The notes: generated from the letters alone by a model not told the origin. Positions 6,942-16,617 are shown, counted from the stretch's first letter. The stretch: DNA of 47,400 nt from Chloroflexota bacterium (GCA_012689325.1 JAAYEA010000079.1:1-47400), one strand, 5' to 3'. Translations and numbers: made by a program.

Positions 6942-8333
6942 TCAATCTCGGTCAGGGTACACCGCCGGTCCACGGGTTACGGGGGCCGCCTGCAGTATCC
7001 CCCAAACAGGATCGCCCTGCATATAGTCATGGCCGCCGCAATAGTTCGATTCCTGCTCGCCGACCACCACCCGCCCATGCCCATATTCCCAGAGCAGATA
7101 TCCATCCACGCCCTGGGCCCAGGCCCGGTCCATGTCCGCAGCGATCACCTTGGCCCGCTCATCCAGGACACCCGCATGGAGCTCGTGGCAGCCAGCGTCG
7201 TAGGCGATCGCGTGGATCTCGCCGATGAGCACGGGCTTGTCCAACTCGTGCGCGACCCGGATCTCGCCCTCCAGCCAGAGGTCAGCGGCTTTGTGGATGC
7301 TCACGACGTCGATATCCGGCAGCGCATGCAGTTGGCGATAGTGCTCCTCGGTGGGATCGATGCGGATCGTGCCCGTGGTCACCAGATGGCAGGGCGCCAG
7401 CGCCTTGATCTCTTTGGATACCGTCTCGGCCCAGGCCACCATATGAGCCGGGCAGGTGCCCAAGGTGTCGCCGGAGCAGTTCGGCTCGTTCATCAGCTCC
7501 CACATCATGATCTCCGGCCGGTCATGGAAGCGCGCCACCGCCTTTTGCACGTGCGGCAGGTATTCCCGGGTGTAGTGCTCGGAGCTGAACCACCAGGAGC
7601 CCTTATCAAAGTAATAGTTGACCAGGGTGACCACGAAACGGATGTGGTATTCGCGCCCCAGGTCAAAGAGGCGCTCGGCGCGGTCCTGGTTGTGTTGGGG
7701 AAACAGCCACACGCGCAGGGCGGTGGCGCCCGATTCGGCCAGGTAGGCCACCACCGCGGGCACCTGCTCCTCGGGGAAATAGTCCTCCAGCAGGTAAGAG
7801 ACGTTGGCGCCCACAAAGGTGAAGGGCTGCCCATCCAGCACGAGTTGTTCCCCGGCGCGGCCCACGAACCCCGCGCAGACCCCCGGCTCCTGCCCCGCCG
7901 AGAGCGCGGGCGCAAGGGAAGGCAGCGGCGTCGCGGTGGGCAGGGCGGGCGTGTTCGGCGGTGGCGTCACGGTGGGCGTTGGGGCGGGCAGGGTGGCGGT
8001 CGGCGCGCGATTCGCCTGCACATCAGGCAGGAAGGAGCGGCGCACCAGCAACTCGGTGTAGGTCACCGTATCGGGGAGCGGCTCCGAGACCGAGGGCAGA
8101 AAGTAACTCCAGGCGCGCGACGGGGTCGCCGTCATCGCATCAGCAGGTTCGAGCGGGCGCGAGGCGCGAGAGGGCAGCCACATGGTTAACAGGAACCAGA
8201 TGATCAGCGCCCATGCCGCGATCCGGCACAAGATGAATTGGCACAGATTGGCCAAAATGTCCCCCCGATGCTCCTCCGCCGGCCGATTGCGGGCAAAGAG
8301 GCTCAAGACACCCCTCGGGCCGGCGACGCGCAC
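6942..8333 (-). CDS. Secreted or membrane-anchored GH5-like glycoside hydrolase
   Basis: 463 residues from the ATG at 8333. A TTG at 8255 preceded by GGGGGG is an alternative start, which would remove a 26-residue stretch overlapping the end of rpiA and place the hydrophobic segment (AAWALIIWFLLT, about residue 39-50) close to the N-terminus. A Pro/Thr linker (about 108-145) leads to a TIM-barrel domain. The acid/base Glu is in WELMNEPN (E283) and the nucleophile Glu in VLIGEIHA (E372), the clan GH-A pattern of GH5 beta-mannanases and relatives. Many paired Cys in the barrel fit an extracellular enzyme. The exact polysaccharide cannot be told. It overlaps rpiA by 31 nt if 8333 is used. Confidence 0.82.
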   Translation of the reverse strand: MRVAGPRGVLSLFARNRPAEEHRGDILANLCQFILCRIAAWALIIWFLLTMWLPSRASRPLEPADAMTATPSRAWSYFLPSVSEPLPDTVTYTELLVRRSFLPDVQANRAPTATLPAPTPTVTPPPNTPALPTATPLPSLAPALSAGQEPGVCAGFVGRAGEQLVLDGQPFTFVGANVSYLLEDYFPEEQVPAVVAYLAESGATALRVWLFPQHNQDRAERLFDLGREYHIRFVVTLVNYYFDKGSWWFSSEHYTREYLPHVQKAVARFHDRPEIMMWELMNEPNCSGDTLGTCPAHMVAWAETVSKEIKALAPCHLVTTGTIRIDPTEEHYRQLHALPDIDVVSIHKAADLWLEGEIRVAHELDKPVLIGEIHAIAYDAGCHELHAGVLDERAKVIAADMDRAWAQGVDGYLLWEYGHGRVVVGEQESNYCGGHDYMQGDPVWGILQAAPVTRGPAVYPDRD

Positions 8334-9025
8334 CGCCCAGGGCCAGCCAGCGATCCGATCGACTTGATCCCTTCCGGCCCGCTCACGATCACCAGGTCGG
8401 CATAGCCCAGAAAGAGGCCGTTTTCGACGACGCCAGGGATGTTGTTGATCGCCTTTTCCAGGCCCGCCAGGTCATCCGCGGGCGGCATCCGGCAATCCAG
8501 GATATAGTTGCCCTCGTCGGTGACGTACGGCTGGCCCGCGGCCAGGCGGAGCTGCGGCTCCAGCCCCAAGGCGATCAGGTCGCTCTGGCACAGGTTCCAC
8601 CCAAAGGGGATGACTTCCACTGGCAACAGGAAATGATGGCCCAGATAGCCCACCAGCTTGGCGGGGTCCACGACGATGATCTCGCGACGGCTGGCGCGGG
8701 CCACGATCTTTTCCCGCAGCAGGCAGCCCCCGCCGCCCTTGATCAGGTTGCGCTGCGGATCGACCTCGTCTGCGCCGTCGATGGTCAGGTCGATGCAGGG
8801 GCGGTCTTGCAGGTTGGTCAGGGGGATGTTCCATTCCCGCGCCAGCTTGGCGGTCTGCGAGGAGGTGGGGATTCCCACGATATCCTTCAGCTTGCCCTCG
8901 CGCAAGAGCTGCCCGATCCGAATCACGGCATAGGCCGCCGTCGAGCCGCTGCCGAGCCCCAAGACCATGCCGTCCCGGCAGAACTCGGCCGCTTTTTCGC
9001 CAGCAATCTGCTTATAGTTCGTCAC
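8303..9025 (-). CDS. rpiA: Ribose-5-phosphate isomerase A
   Basis: 240 residues; GTG start at 9025 with AGGAG upstream. Interconverts ribose 5-phosphate and ribulose 5-phosphate in the pentose phosphate pathway. Family signatures are complete: LGSGSTAAYAV near residue 24-34, GIPTSS, DLTIDGADEVD with the catalytic Asp/Glu region, and KGGGGCLLREKI. The last about 12 residues (PGRCASPARGVS) go beyond the usual end and overlap the GH5-like gene. It has its own promoter and is divergent from the metalloprotease-like gene. Confidence 0.95.
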   Translation of the reverse strand: MTNYKQIAGEKAAEFCRDGMVLGLGSGSTAAYAVIRIGQLLREGKLKDIVGIPTSSQTAKLAREWNIPLTNLQDRPCIDLTIDGADEVDPQRNLIKGGGGCLLREKIVARASRREIIVVDPAKLVGYLGHHFLLPVEVIPFGWNLCQSDLIALGLEPQLRLAAGQPYVTDEGNYILDCRMPPADDLAGLEKAINNIPGVVENGLFLGYADLVIVSGPEGIKSIGSLAGPGRCASPARGVS

Positions 9026-9070
9026 TCTGTCGCCTGCTCCTTGGTTGATGCAGCCTATCAGGCCAGCCCC

Positions 9071-9099
9071 ATTCTAGCACCGTTTCGGCGGGCGGCCAA
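9071..9099 (-). promoter_or_regulatory. Promoter of rpiA
   Basis: Minus strand: TTGGCC (9094-9099), 17-nt spacer, TAGAAT (9071-9076) with an extended TGC just before the -10. Confidence 0.65.
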
Positions 9100-9123
9100 C
9101 TGGCCAACTCGTCGAGGTTGGGA

Positions 9124-9152
9124 TTGACGGCCGCGGCGTTCCTGGCTATGAT
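9124..9152 (+). promoter_or_regulatory. Promoter of the membrane metalloprotease-like gene
   Basis: TTGACG (9124-9129), 17-nt spacer, TATGAT (9147-9152). Start near 9159, so translation must begin downstream, at 9214. Lies back to back with the rpiA promoter. Confidence 0.7.
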
Positions 9153-9213
9153 CAGCGCGATGCGAAGGGCGGCGCTCGAGCCATCCATGCCCCGCAGCGA
9201 TGAGGAAACCTTC

Positions 9214-9960
9214 ATGCCGACATGGGACCCCTGGATGACGCTGGCGTGGCTGGCGGTTTCGCTGGCGCTGCTCGTCCTGTTGAGCCGGTGGCTGAACAGG
9301 CACATGCAGGGCGTGGTGCTCCTGCTGTTCAGGTCGGCCAACGTGGCCATCTATGCCCAATATCTGGTGCTCTGGCCGGGGATCGTGTTGCACGAGCTGA
9401 GCCACTGGCTGGCGGCGCAGGTGCTCGGCGTTAGGACCAAGGGGCTTTCGCTCCGGCCGCGCAAGCTGCGCGGCGGGCAGGTTTCGTATGGCTCGGTGCA
9501 GATCGTCTCCGCGGACCCGGTGCGGAACAGCCTGATCGGGCTGGCCCCGCTGCTGGCCGGCAGCGTCGCCGTCCTGTTGTGCGCCGCCTACGGCCTGGGG
9601 ATCAAGCCGCTGACCATGCCTGCCTCATGGGCCGAGCTGAGGCGCTATGTCACCTCGGCGGACGCCCTGATTTGGGGCTATCTGATCTTTTCCATCAGCA
9701 ACGCCATGCTGCCCAGCGAGAGCGACCGCCGTCCCTGGGGGCCGGTGGTGCTGTTCACCGGCATCGTGTTCGCCTTCCTTTTCGCCACCAACGTCACTTC
9801 CAAGATCCCCCCGAGCGTCACCACGGTCTCGCTGTTCGTCGTCTCTTACCTCGCCTATGCCTTCACCCTGACCATCATCATCGACGGGCTCGTGGCCTTG
9901 GGCGTTCTGGCTTTCGAAACGCTCCTCAGCTATCTCTCCGGACGCCGCGTCAAGTATTGA
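9214..9960 (+). CDS. Polytopic membrane protein with HExxH motif (M50-like)
   Basis: 248 residues from the ATG at 9214 (GAGGAAA 5 nt before). A hydrophobic segment (LAWLAVSLALLVLL) precedes VLHELSHWLAA at about residue 62-72, the HExxH zinc motif placed at the edge of a membrane helix as in site-2-type M50 proteases. About four to five further hydrophobic segments follow. The second metal-binding motif of M50 (a C-terminal Asp in NxxPxxxLDG) is not obvious; DGLVALG near the end is the nearest match. It may be a protease or a non-proteolytic relative. Stands alone between its own promoter and a terminator. Confidence 0.75.
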   Translation: MPTWDPWMTLAWLAVSLALLVLLSRWLNRHMQGVVLLLFRSANVAIYAQYLVLWPGIVLHELSHWLAAQVLGVRTKGLSLRPRKLRGGQVSYGSVQIVSADPVRNSLIGLAPLLAGSVAVLLCAAYGLGIKPLTMPASWAELRRYVTSADALIWGYLIFSISNAMLPSESDRRPWGPVVLFTGIVFAFLFATNVTSKIPPSVTTVSLFVVSYLAYAFTLTIIIDGLVALGVLAFETLLSYLSGRRVKY

Positions 9961-9985
9961 GCCGCGGCTGCTCGCCCTGAAAAAG

Positions 9986-10021
9986 AAAAAAGGGACGGGC
10001 CCGGGCCCATCCCCCTTTTTT
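9986..10021. terminator. Bidirectional terminator between the metalloprotease-like gene and the ABC ATPase gene
   Basis: AAAAA, a very GC-rich inverted repeat (9992-10004 with 10005-10015, containing GGGCCC twice) and six T (10016-10021). Serves both convergent genes. Confidence 0.85.
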
Positions 10022-10036
10022 AGCGCAATGGCCGGC

Positions 10037-11137
<1,101 letters not shown>

Positions 11138-11194
11138 GCACGGTCTCCTTTACCGGTCTCACCAGGCGCTGACTTGCATCATGGCACCGACCCG

Positions 11195-11222
11195 ATTATA
11201 TGCGGACGCCCACGCCGGGCAA
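11195..11222 (-). promoter_or_regulatory. Promoter of the ABC ATPase gene
   Basis: Minus strand: TTGCCC (11217-11222), 16-nt spacer, TATAAT (11195-11200). Located between the malG-like stop codon and the ATPase gene, which allows separate expression. Confidence 0.65.
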
Positions 11223-11232
11223 ATGGTCCGCC

Positions 11233-12132
11233 TTACCCTTTTACGCCTCCGATGGTCAAGCCGGAGACGATATAGCGCTGCAACAGGAAGAACAGGATGA
11301 CGATGGGCAAGCTCATCAGGATGGACATGGCGGCGAACTCGGACCAGGGCGTAGCAAACTGCCCTTGCATGCTGCGCAGCGCCATCGCCAGCGTAAAGCG
11401 AGAGGGATTGTCCAGGAAGGTCCAGGCCAGGATGAACTCGGTCCAGCCCGTCATAAAGCTGTTCAGCACCGTCACGGCCAGGGCCGGGACCGAGAGCGGC
11501 AGGATGATCTTGACAAAGGTCCCGGTGACGCTGGCCCCGTCGATGAGCGCGGCCTCTTCCAGCTCTTTGGGCACGGTGTCAAAGTAGCCCTTCAGGTTCC
11601 AGATCGCAAAGGGCAGGAACCCGGAGGAATAGGCCACGACCAGGCCGAAAAGGCTGGCGCGCAGCGGCTCGCTGCCGATCCTGATCTGGCTGAGCAGGAC
11701 GTAGAGGGGGGCCAACAGCCCGGTGGTCGGGAGCATGATCATCACGATAAAGAACAGCATGCCCGCCTGGCGCCCGATGAAGCGAAAGCGGGAAAAGGCA
11801 TAGGCCGCCGTCGAGCCGAGCACCACCGCCAGCAGGCTGGTGCCCAGCGCCACCAAGAGGCTATTGCGCAATAGCCCTCCGAATTTCATGCAGGTGGCCG
11901 GGTTGCTGGGGTCTCGGCATAGCAGGTTGAAAGGCTCGAACAAGACCTTGCGGAAGGACTGCAGCGACGCGCCTGGCGGAATCAGCCGCAGCTCCAGGGG
12001 CTTGTCGATATCGCGCGGGTCCAGGGCCAAGGAGACCACCCAGAGGATGGGGAACAGGACCATGGCCGTGACGAGCAGCAAGAACAACTGGATGGCGATC
12101 TGGCGGAGCACCCCTTTGAGCTTTTTAGACAT
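11233..12132 (-). CDS. Sugar ABC transporter permease, MalG type
   Basis: 299 residues with about six membrane segments. The EAA loop that docks onto the ATPase reads EEAALIDGASVTGTFVKIILPLS near residue 195-215. The C-terminus ends in VSGLTIGGVKG, the usual MalG-type ending. GGAGG lies 6 nt before the ATG. The start overlaps the end of the malF-like gene by 8 nt, so the two permease subunits are translationally coupled. An unusual 30-residue extracytoplasmic loop (LLCRDPSNPATC) with two Cys lies between the first two helices. Confidence 0.93.
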   Translation of the reverse strand: MSKKLKGVLRQIAIQLFLLLVTAMVLFPILWVVSLALDPRDIDKPLELRLIPPGASLQSFRKVLFEPFNLLCRDPSNPATCMKFGGLLRNSLLVALGTSLLAVVLGSTAAYAFSRFRFIGRQAGMLFFIVMIMLPTTGLLAPLYVLLSQIRIGSEPLRASLFGLVVAYSSGFLPFAIWNLKGYFDTVPKELEEAALIDGASVTGTFVKIILPLSVPALAVTVLNSFMTGWTEFILAWTFLDNPSRFTLAMALRSMQGQFATPWSEFAAMSILMSLPIVILFFLLQRYIVSGLTIGGVKG

Positions 12133-13180
12133 CGTAGGCCTCCGTGGCGCGCGTGACCCGGTTGTTGATCAAGGTAAAGCTCAGCAGGATGAAAAAGACC
12201 ACGATGGAAAAGGCGGCGGCGACGCCGTACAACCGCTGCTCAGCGACCAGCTTGTAAGCCTGGGTGATCAGGATCTCGGTGCGGCCGAAGGGGTTGCCTT
12301 GCGAGATGAAATAGATCACGCTGAACTGGTTGAAGGTCCAGATCGTGCCCAGCATGATCGCCGGCACCATGGCGGGCCGGATCAGGGGCAGGGTGACCTT
12401 GCGGAGCTGCTGCCAGCCGCTAGCGCCATCGATGGAGGCGGCCTCGTAAAGCTCCTTGGGGATGGACTGCAGCGCGCCGGTGGCGACCACGCTCATGAAC
12501 GGCCAGCCCAACCAGATGTTGGCGAGCAGCACCGCATAGAAAGCCAGCGGTAAAAAGCTCAACAACCCCCCGATCGGCGGCTCGCTGATCACGAACCAGC
12601 GTGTATCGGTGGGAAAGCTGGTGCCGATCAGGCGGTTGATCACGCCGAACAACTGGTTGATCGCGCCGAAGCGATCGTCGTACATGTTGCGCCAGGTCAG
12701 CGCCGCCACGTAGCCAGGCATGGCCCAGGGGAGCACGAAAAGCGCCCGATAGACCCGCCTCAACAGGACCGTTTTGCTATTCAGCACCAGGGCGATGAGC
12801 ACGCCCAGCGCCACGTGGAAAACGATATTGGCCACCGTCCAGGTGATGTTAAAGAGCAGCAGCCGCCAGAAATCATAGTTTTCGATGGTGAGCTGGTTGG
12901 TCAGGATCCGGACAAAGTTGTCCAGCCCCACGAAGGGCGGCGCGTACCGCGCCCAGGTTTCCGGGTTGAGCAGGTTGAAGCGGAGGTTCCGCACCCGATA
13001 GTCGGTGAAAGCCATGAAAAGCTGATAGATGTAAGGAAAGAGGGTGACAAACAACATGATCAAGGCAGCAGGGGCGATGTAGAGCCAGGCGGTGCGCGAG
13101 GACTTGATGCGCTCGCGCAGGCTGGGACGCTTGAAGACCGGTTTAGGCCCTGCGTCCGCTGCGACGGGACGGACAGCCAT
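12125..13180 (-). CDS. Sugar ABC transporter permease, MalF type
   Basis: 351 residues from the ATG at 13180 (MAVRPV), which has AGGAGGAG 4 nt upstream; the in-frame ATG at 13198 has no ribosome site. Six predicted membrane helices; the EAA loop is YEAASIDGASGWQQLRKVTLPLIRP. Pairs with the MalG-type subunit to form the membrane channel for a carbohydrate taken from the binding protein at 13300-14499. Substrate unknown. Confidence 0.93.
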   Translation of the reverse strand: MAVRPVAADAGPKPVFKRPSLRERIKSSRTAWLYIAPAALIMLFVTLFPYIYQLFMAFTDYRVRNLRFNLLNPETWARYAPPFVGLDNFVRILTNQLTIENYDFWRLLLFNITWTVANIVFHVALGVLIALVLNSKTVLLRRVYRALFVLPWAMPGYVAALTWRNMYDDRFGAINQLFGVINRLIGTSFPTDTRWFVISEPPIGGLLSFLPLAFYAVLLANIWLGWPFMSVVATGALQSIPKELYEAASIDGASGWQQLRKVTLPLIRPAMVPAIMLGTIWTFNQFSVIYFISQGNPFGRTEILITQAYKLVAEQRLYGVAAAFSIVVFFILLSFTLINNRVTRATEAYDV

Positions 13181-13230
13181 GCGACTCCTCCTACTCATGA
13201 CGCGTGCAACAACGCGTTACGCTGCGCCGC

Positions 13231-13258
13231 GCAGGCGGGGCCCACGAGCCCCGCCTGC
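13231..13258 (-). terminator. Strong intercistronic hairpin after the binding-protein gene
   Basis: 11-bp GC-rich stem (13231-13241 with 13248-13258) and a 6-nt loop in the gap between the binding-protein gene and the malF-like gene. No T tract follows on the minus strand. Such hairpins often protect the upstream message from 3' decay and raise the level of binding protein over permease. Confidence 0.65.
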
Positions 13259-13299
13259 GGTCACACGAAGGTGTTTCTAGCCCTTACGGGATCGGGCTG

Positions 13300-14499
13300 T
13301 TACTGCCCTGCGCGAATCTCTTTGATCTTGGCGGTGATGTTGTCGCTGGCCGTCTTGAGCGTCGCGGCCGGGTCCGCGCCCTCGTTGAGAATCGACTTGA
13401 GTGCGTTATCCATGGATTCCCAGTAGGCGCCCATTTCCGGGATCACCGGGAACGCCGTGCCCCGCTCGAACGCCTTCACGGTCTGTTCCATCAAGGGATC
13501 CGCGACCTCCACGCCTGCGATGGCGGGGATATGCCCGGCCTTGACCAACGTGGTCTGCGCATCCTTGCCCAGGAAGAACTCCATGAAGGCCCACCCGGCG
13601 GTCTCGGCCGCATCCAGCGCGTTGGCGCTGAGATAGATGTTTTCGGTCTGCACGTAGCCGGAGAGGTGCCCGCCGCTGGTCGTCGGCCAGGGATCGATGG
13701 CCAGATTGGCCGCGCCGATGGCCTCGGCCAGGCCGGTCATGTTCCAGGAGCCATCGATGATGATGCCCGCCTTGCCGGCTTTGAAGAGGTTCACGTCGTT
13801 ATCGGTATAGTACTCGCCCAGCCCGGTCTTGCCGAACGTGGCGAGCATCTGGGCCCATTCCACGCCCTTGGCGCTGCTAAAGGCGGGGTCGCCATTGGCT
13901 TCCATCAGCTTGCCGCCGATGCCATTCAGGTGCGCGGCGGAGAAGAAAAAGCCGGCTTCCAGGTCCGTGTTATAGACGTCGCCTTTGGGCGCCGCGCTGT
14001 GCAGTTTGAGCAGATCGTCCAGGGTGGCTGGCGCGGTCGGCACAATCTGCTTGTTGCGGAACATGACCACGCCCTTGATGGTTTGCGGCAGGCCGATTAG
14101 CGCATCCTTGTACTGGACGGCGCCGAGCGCGGCCGCGTTGATCGTTTTGAGGAAACCGGACTTGGCCAAATCCGAGACATCGGCGATCAACTCGGCATCA
14201 TAGAGGGCCGGGCCCCAGTCGGCAGCGCCGATGAGCACCGTTGGCCCGCCGCCGGTGGCGACGGCGGTCTCGTACTTGCCGCGCAGATCATCAAAGGGGA
14301 CGTAGAGCACGTCAAAGGTGACTTCGGGGTACTTGGCCTGGAAAGCGGCGATCACTTCATTGAGCGCGGGGATCTCGCTCTCTTTCCAAGAGTGCCAGAG
14401 GGTGATATTGCCCGTGGGGGCGGGACCTGAGCTGCATGCCGCCAGCGCGACCGAAAGGACCAGCAGCGCAACCAACAAGGCCCCTAGCTTTTTGAACAT
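13300..14499 (-). CDS. Sugar ABC transporter substrate-binding lipoprotein, MalE/UgpB type
   Basis: 399 residues; GGAGG precedes the ATG. The signal peptide ends in the lipobox LAAC (Cys about 22), so the mature protein is tethered to the outer face of the membrane. The start ITLWHSWKESE and the later GIIIDGSWNM are typical of family-1 extracellular solute-binding proteins for oligosaccharides; several Trp (WHSW, DWGP, GSWN) would line the binding cleft. First gene of the importer operon, with a palindromic operator candidate about 125 nt upstream. Confidence 0.95.
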   Translation of the reverse strand: MFKKLGALLVALLVLSVALAACSSGPAPTGNITLWHSWKESEIPALNEVIAAFQAKYPEVTFDVLYVPFDDLRGKYETAVATGGGPTVLIGAADWGPALYDAELIADVSDLAKSGFLKTINAAALGAVQYKDALIGLPQTIKGVVMFRNKQIVPTAPATLDDLLKLHSAAPKGDVYNTDLEAGFFFSAAHLNGIGGKLMEANGDPAFSSAKGVEWAQMLATFGKTGLGEYYTDNDVNLFKAGKAGIIIDGSWNMTGLAEAIGAANLAIDPWPTTSGGHLSGYVQTENIYLSANALDAAETAGWAFMEFFLGKDAQTTLVKAGHIPAIAGVEVADPLMEQTVKAFERGTAFPVIPEMGAYWESMDNALKSILNEGADPAATLKTASDNITAKIKEIRAGQ

Positions 14500-14623
14500 G
14501 AGAATCCTCCTGATCGAATAGTATCTCTGCCTGAGCAGAGGTGTCTTCAGCGACTCGACAAGCGATGAAAACCGTGGGGTCAGAGCCTAAGCAACCCCCT
14601 CGCCTCACCTCCTATCTTGATTG

Positions 14624-14643
14624 TGTCACAACGTTGTGGCACG
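14624..14643. promoter_or_regulatory. Candidate LacI-family operator upstream of the sugar importer
   Basis: A 20-bp inverted repeat with one mismatch: GTGTCACAAC (14624-14633) followed by GTTGTGGCAC (14634-14643), with the central CpG (AACGTT) that LacI-family regulators prefer. Its place upstream of the importer fits control by a sugar-responsive repressor. No LacI-type gene lies in the window. Confidence 0.45.
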
Positions 14644-14815
14644 GGCGCGACCAGGCTATATTGTGATGGTGCAGGTTCGCTCTCGCAGCCCGCCTGTGGC
14701 CCGTTTCATGTCCCTGTCCCCAGAGATGGACATGATCCGTCAGCCCGCAAGCTCACCCATGGATGACATGGAGAACCGAGGCCAGTATACGTTCCTTTGT
14801 TCAGATTGTCAACTT

Positions 14816-14845
14816 TTGCGCGGAGCGCCCGCCAGGTGGTAGAAT
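14816..14845 (+). promoter_or_regulatory. Promoter of the MFS transporter gene
   Basis: TTGCGC (14816-14821), 18-nt spacer, TAGAAT (14840-14845). Start near 14852, which excludes the earlier in-frame ATG at 14797. Confidence 0.6.
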
Positions 14846-14916
14846 GCACGCATCCACTTGTTCGAGTATGCGCGTGTCCGACCGCCCATCCCTTCTCGAC
14901 AGGCCAGGAGGCCGAG

Positions 14917-16191
14917 TTGCCCGACCATCCGCACAGGAAACGCATCTTTCGCCTCGGCGTGGCGGAGGGGTTCTTTTTCCAGACCGGCATGTCCACCAGC
15001 CACGAAAGCCTGGTGCTGTCGGTCCTGCTCAAGATGCTGGGCGCGCCAACCGCGATCATCGGCAGCCTGCCAGCGATACGCTTCGCCGGCTGGAGCCTGC
15101 CGCAGGTCTTGGTCGCCAACGCCCTGGAGTCGCGCCGCTACCGAATGCCCGTCTATTCCTTCGGCAACGGCGTTCGCTTCCCGCTCTACTTTATCCTCGC
15201 GGCCCTGGTCGCCTTCCTGAGCCCCCAACAGCCCGGGCTGACCATCGGCCTCTTCCTGGTGATCTATGCCCTGGGCCGGATCACGGCCGGCATCGGCGCG
15301 GCGGCGCGCTCCGAAATCCTCGCCAAAGTGCTGGCCCCCGGCGACCTGACCCAGTTTTTCGCCATGCGAGACCTGGCCGGCAGCATCGGCGGCTTTTTGA
15401 CCGGCTTTCTCATCAGCGCCATCCTGGGCGAGCGCGGGCTGGCCTTTCCCTGGAACTTTGCCGCCCTGCTCACGTTGAGCGGCGTCCTTTTCGGCTTGGC
15501 CTGGGTCATCTTTTGCCGCATCCCCGAGCCCCCGACCGAGCAGCTCAAGGACAATTGCACGCTCGCCACGCAGTTCGGCGAGATCAGGACCCTCGTCCGC
15601 CAGGATGGCAACTACCGGCAGTATCTGTGGGTTCGCCTGTGCCTGGCCGCGGTGCAGATCGTGAGCCCGTTCTACGCCCTGTATGCCATCGACCGCCTGC
15701 AAATCGAGACGGCGCTGGTGGGCGTCTACCTCTCCGCCGTAACCTTTTCGCACATGGTCGCCAGCCCGCTTTGGGGCCAGATGGGCAAACGGTGGGGATC
15801 CCCGGCGATTCTGCGCGGCTCGGCGCTGCTATCGGCGCTGGCGCCGCTGGTAGCCGTCGTGCTGCCGATCCTGGGCAGCCGGGCGGGCTGGCTCGACGCA
15901 CCCGCCTTCGCCTACCTCTATGCGTTGGTTTTCCTGGTCACCGGCGCCGCCACGCCGGGGCGCGAGATCGGCTTCACCTCCTACCTGCTGGCGATTGCGC
16001 CGCCGGAGCGCCGCCCTACCTACATCGGCCTGACCAATACCCTGCATGGGGTGCTGGAGCTGGCGACCATCGGCGTGGGCCAGGCTATCGACTCCTGGGA
16101 CTATGCGCCGATCTTTGTCGCCGCGGCAATCATCGGCGTGGTTGGCGCGGCCCTGGCCTGGCAGCTCAAGGGCAGGGGGCAAAAACAATAG
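14917..16191 (+). CDS. Major facilitator superfamily transporter
   Basis: 424 residues with a TTG start at 14917, chosen because AGGAGG lies 5 nt upstream and the promoter is downstream of the first in-frame ATG. About eleven to twelve hydrophobic segments are visible. The loop between helices 2 and 3 is replaced by a Tyr/Arg-rich ESRRYRMPVYSFGN stretch seen in a poorly studied MFS group. A large cytoplasmic loop (KDNCTLATQFGEIRTL) separates the two halves. The substrate is unknown. The stop codon lies inside the terminator stem. Confidence 0.85.
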   Translation: MPDHPHRKRIFRLGVAEGFFFQTGMSTSHESLVLSVLLKMLGAPTAIIGSLPAIRFAGWSLPQVLVANALESRRYRMPVYSFGNGVRFPLYFILAALVAFLSPQQPGLTIGLFLVIYALGRITAGIGAAARSEILAKVLAPGDLTQFFAMRDLAGSIGGFLTGFLISAILGERGLAFPWNFAALLTLSGVLFGLAWVIFCRIPEPPTEQLKDNCTLATQFGEIRTLVRQDGNYRQYLWVRLCLAAVQIVSPFYALYAIDRLQIETALVGVYLSAVTFSHMVASPLWGQMGKRWGSPAILRGSALLSALAPLVAVVLPILGSRAGWLDAPAFAYLYALVFLVTGAATPGREIGFTSYLLAIAPPERRPTYIGLTNTLHGVLELATIGVGQAIDSWDYAPIFVAAAIIGVVGAALAWQLKGRGQKQ

Positions 16192-16215
16192 CGGGCCGTT
16201 TTCCGCCCGCTATTG
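16186..16215 (+). terminator. Terminator-like hairpin after the MFS gene
   Basis: 11-bp stem, 16186-16196 with 16205-16215, loop of 8 nt containing TTTT; only a short T run (CTTT) follows. The MFS stop codon is within the 5' arm. Confidence 0.6.
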
Positions 16216-16248
16216 CGCTTTGGTGATCAAGCTCGTTTGGGGAAGCGA

Positions 16249-16458
16249 CTAGGAATCCTCGTCTTCGTCCTCATCCTCACCGTCGTCGTCATCGTCCCAG
16301 TCGTCATCATCGTCGTCGTCCAGGTCCCACTCCTCGCCCTCATCGTATTCGTACATGTCGAACAAATCCGCCGCCGCGCCGCACTCGGGGCACTTGGTGG
16401 GGGGGCGAGGCCCTTCGTGCTCATACCCGCAATCGGTGCATTCCCAAACCTTGGTCAT
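16249..16458 (-). CDS. Small rubredoxin-like protein with a polyacidic tail
   Basis: 69 residues; start at 16458 (MTKVWECTD), preceded by AGAAGGAG. Two CxxC knuckles, ECTDCG and KCPECG, 13 residues apart, form a rubrerythrin-type rubredoxin-like Fe or Zn site. From about residue 36 the protein is nearly all Asp and Glu: a run of seven Asp, Trp, five Asp, then alternating Glu/Asp to the end. Such a tail is expected to be disordered. The tail coding DNA is a GTC/ATC-rich low-complexity stretch (plus strand 16255-16320). Function unknown; electron transfer or metal handling is possible. Confidence 0.85.
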   Translation of the reverse strand: MTKVWECTDCGYEHEGPRPPTKCPECGAAADLFDMYEYDEGEEWDLDDDDDDDWDDDDDGEDEDEDEDS

Positions 16459-16515
16459 CTGAGGCCTTCTCCTTCTGATGCTTCTGTCAAGTGGCGCATT
16501 GTCCACTGCTAGGCC

Positions 16516-16545
16516 AGTATAAATCAGGCAGCCAGGTCTTGTCAG
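16516..16545 (-). promoter_or_regulatory. Promoter of the rubredoxin-like gene
   Basis: Minus strand: CTGACA (16540-16545), 18-nt spacer, TATACT (16516-16521). Places the start about 50 nt before the ATG at 16458. Confidence 0.6.
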
Positions 16546-16617
16546 TAGCCGATCAGTGAATCTTTGGTTGCAAACCGGTTACAGGCTGGTTGCGAAATGG
16601 TAAACGTGGGCCGCCTG

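Larger units (their letters stand above)
14500..14916. other. 417-nt intergenic region between the divergent importer and MFS genes
   Basis: Contains the candidate operator (14624-14643), the MFS promoter (14816-14845), a 6-bp hairpin with CTGA loop (14525-14540) just before the binding-protein ribosome site, and the ribosome site AGGAGG at 14906-14911. I see no convincing minus-strand promoter: CAATATAG at about 14657-14664 could be a -10 but lacks a good -35. No short gene is supported. Confidence 0.6.

Noticed and set aside
14357-14608. 83-residue minus-strand frame before the binding-protein gene
   Set aside because: It overlaps the signal peptide region of the binding protein in another frame and has an amino acid make-up unlike a protein.
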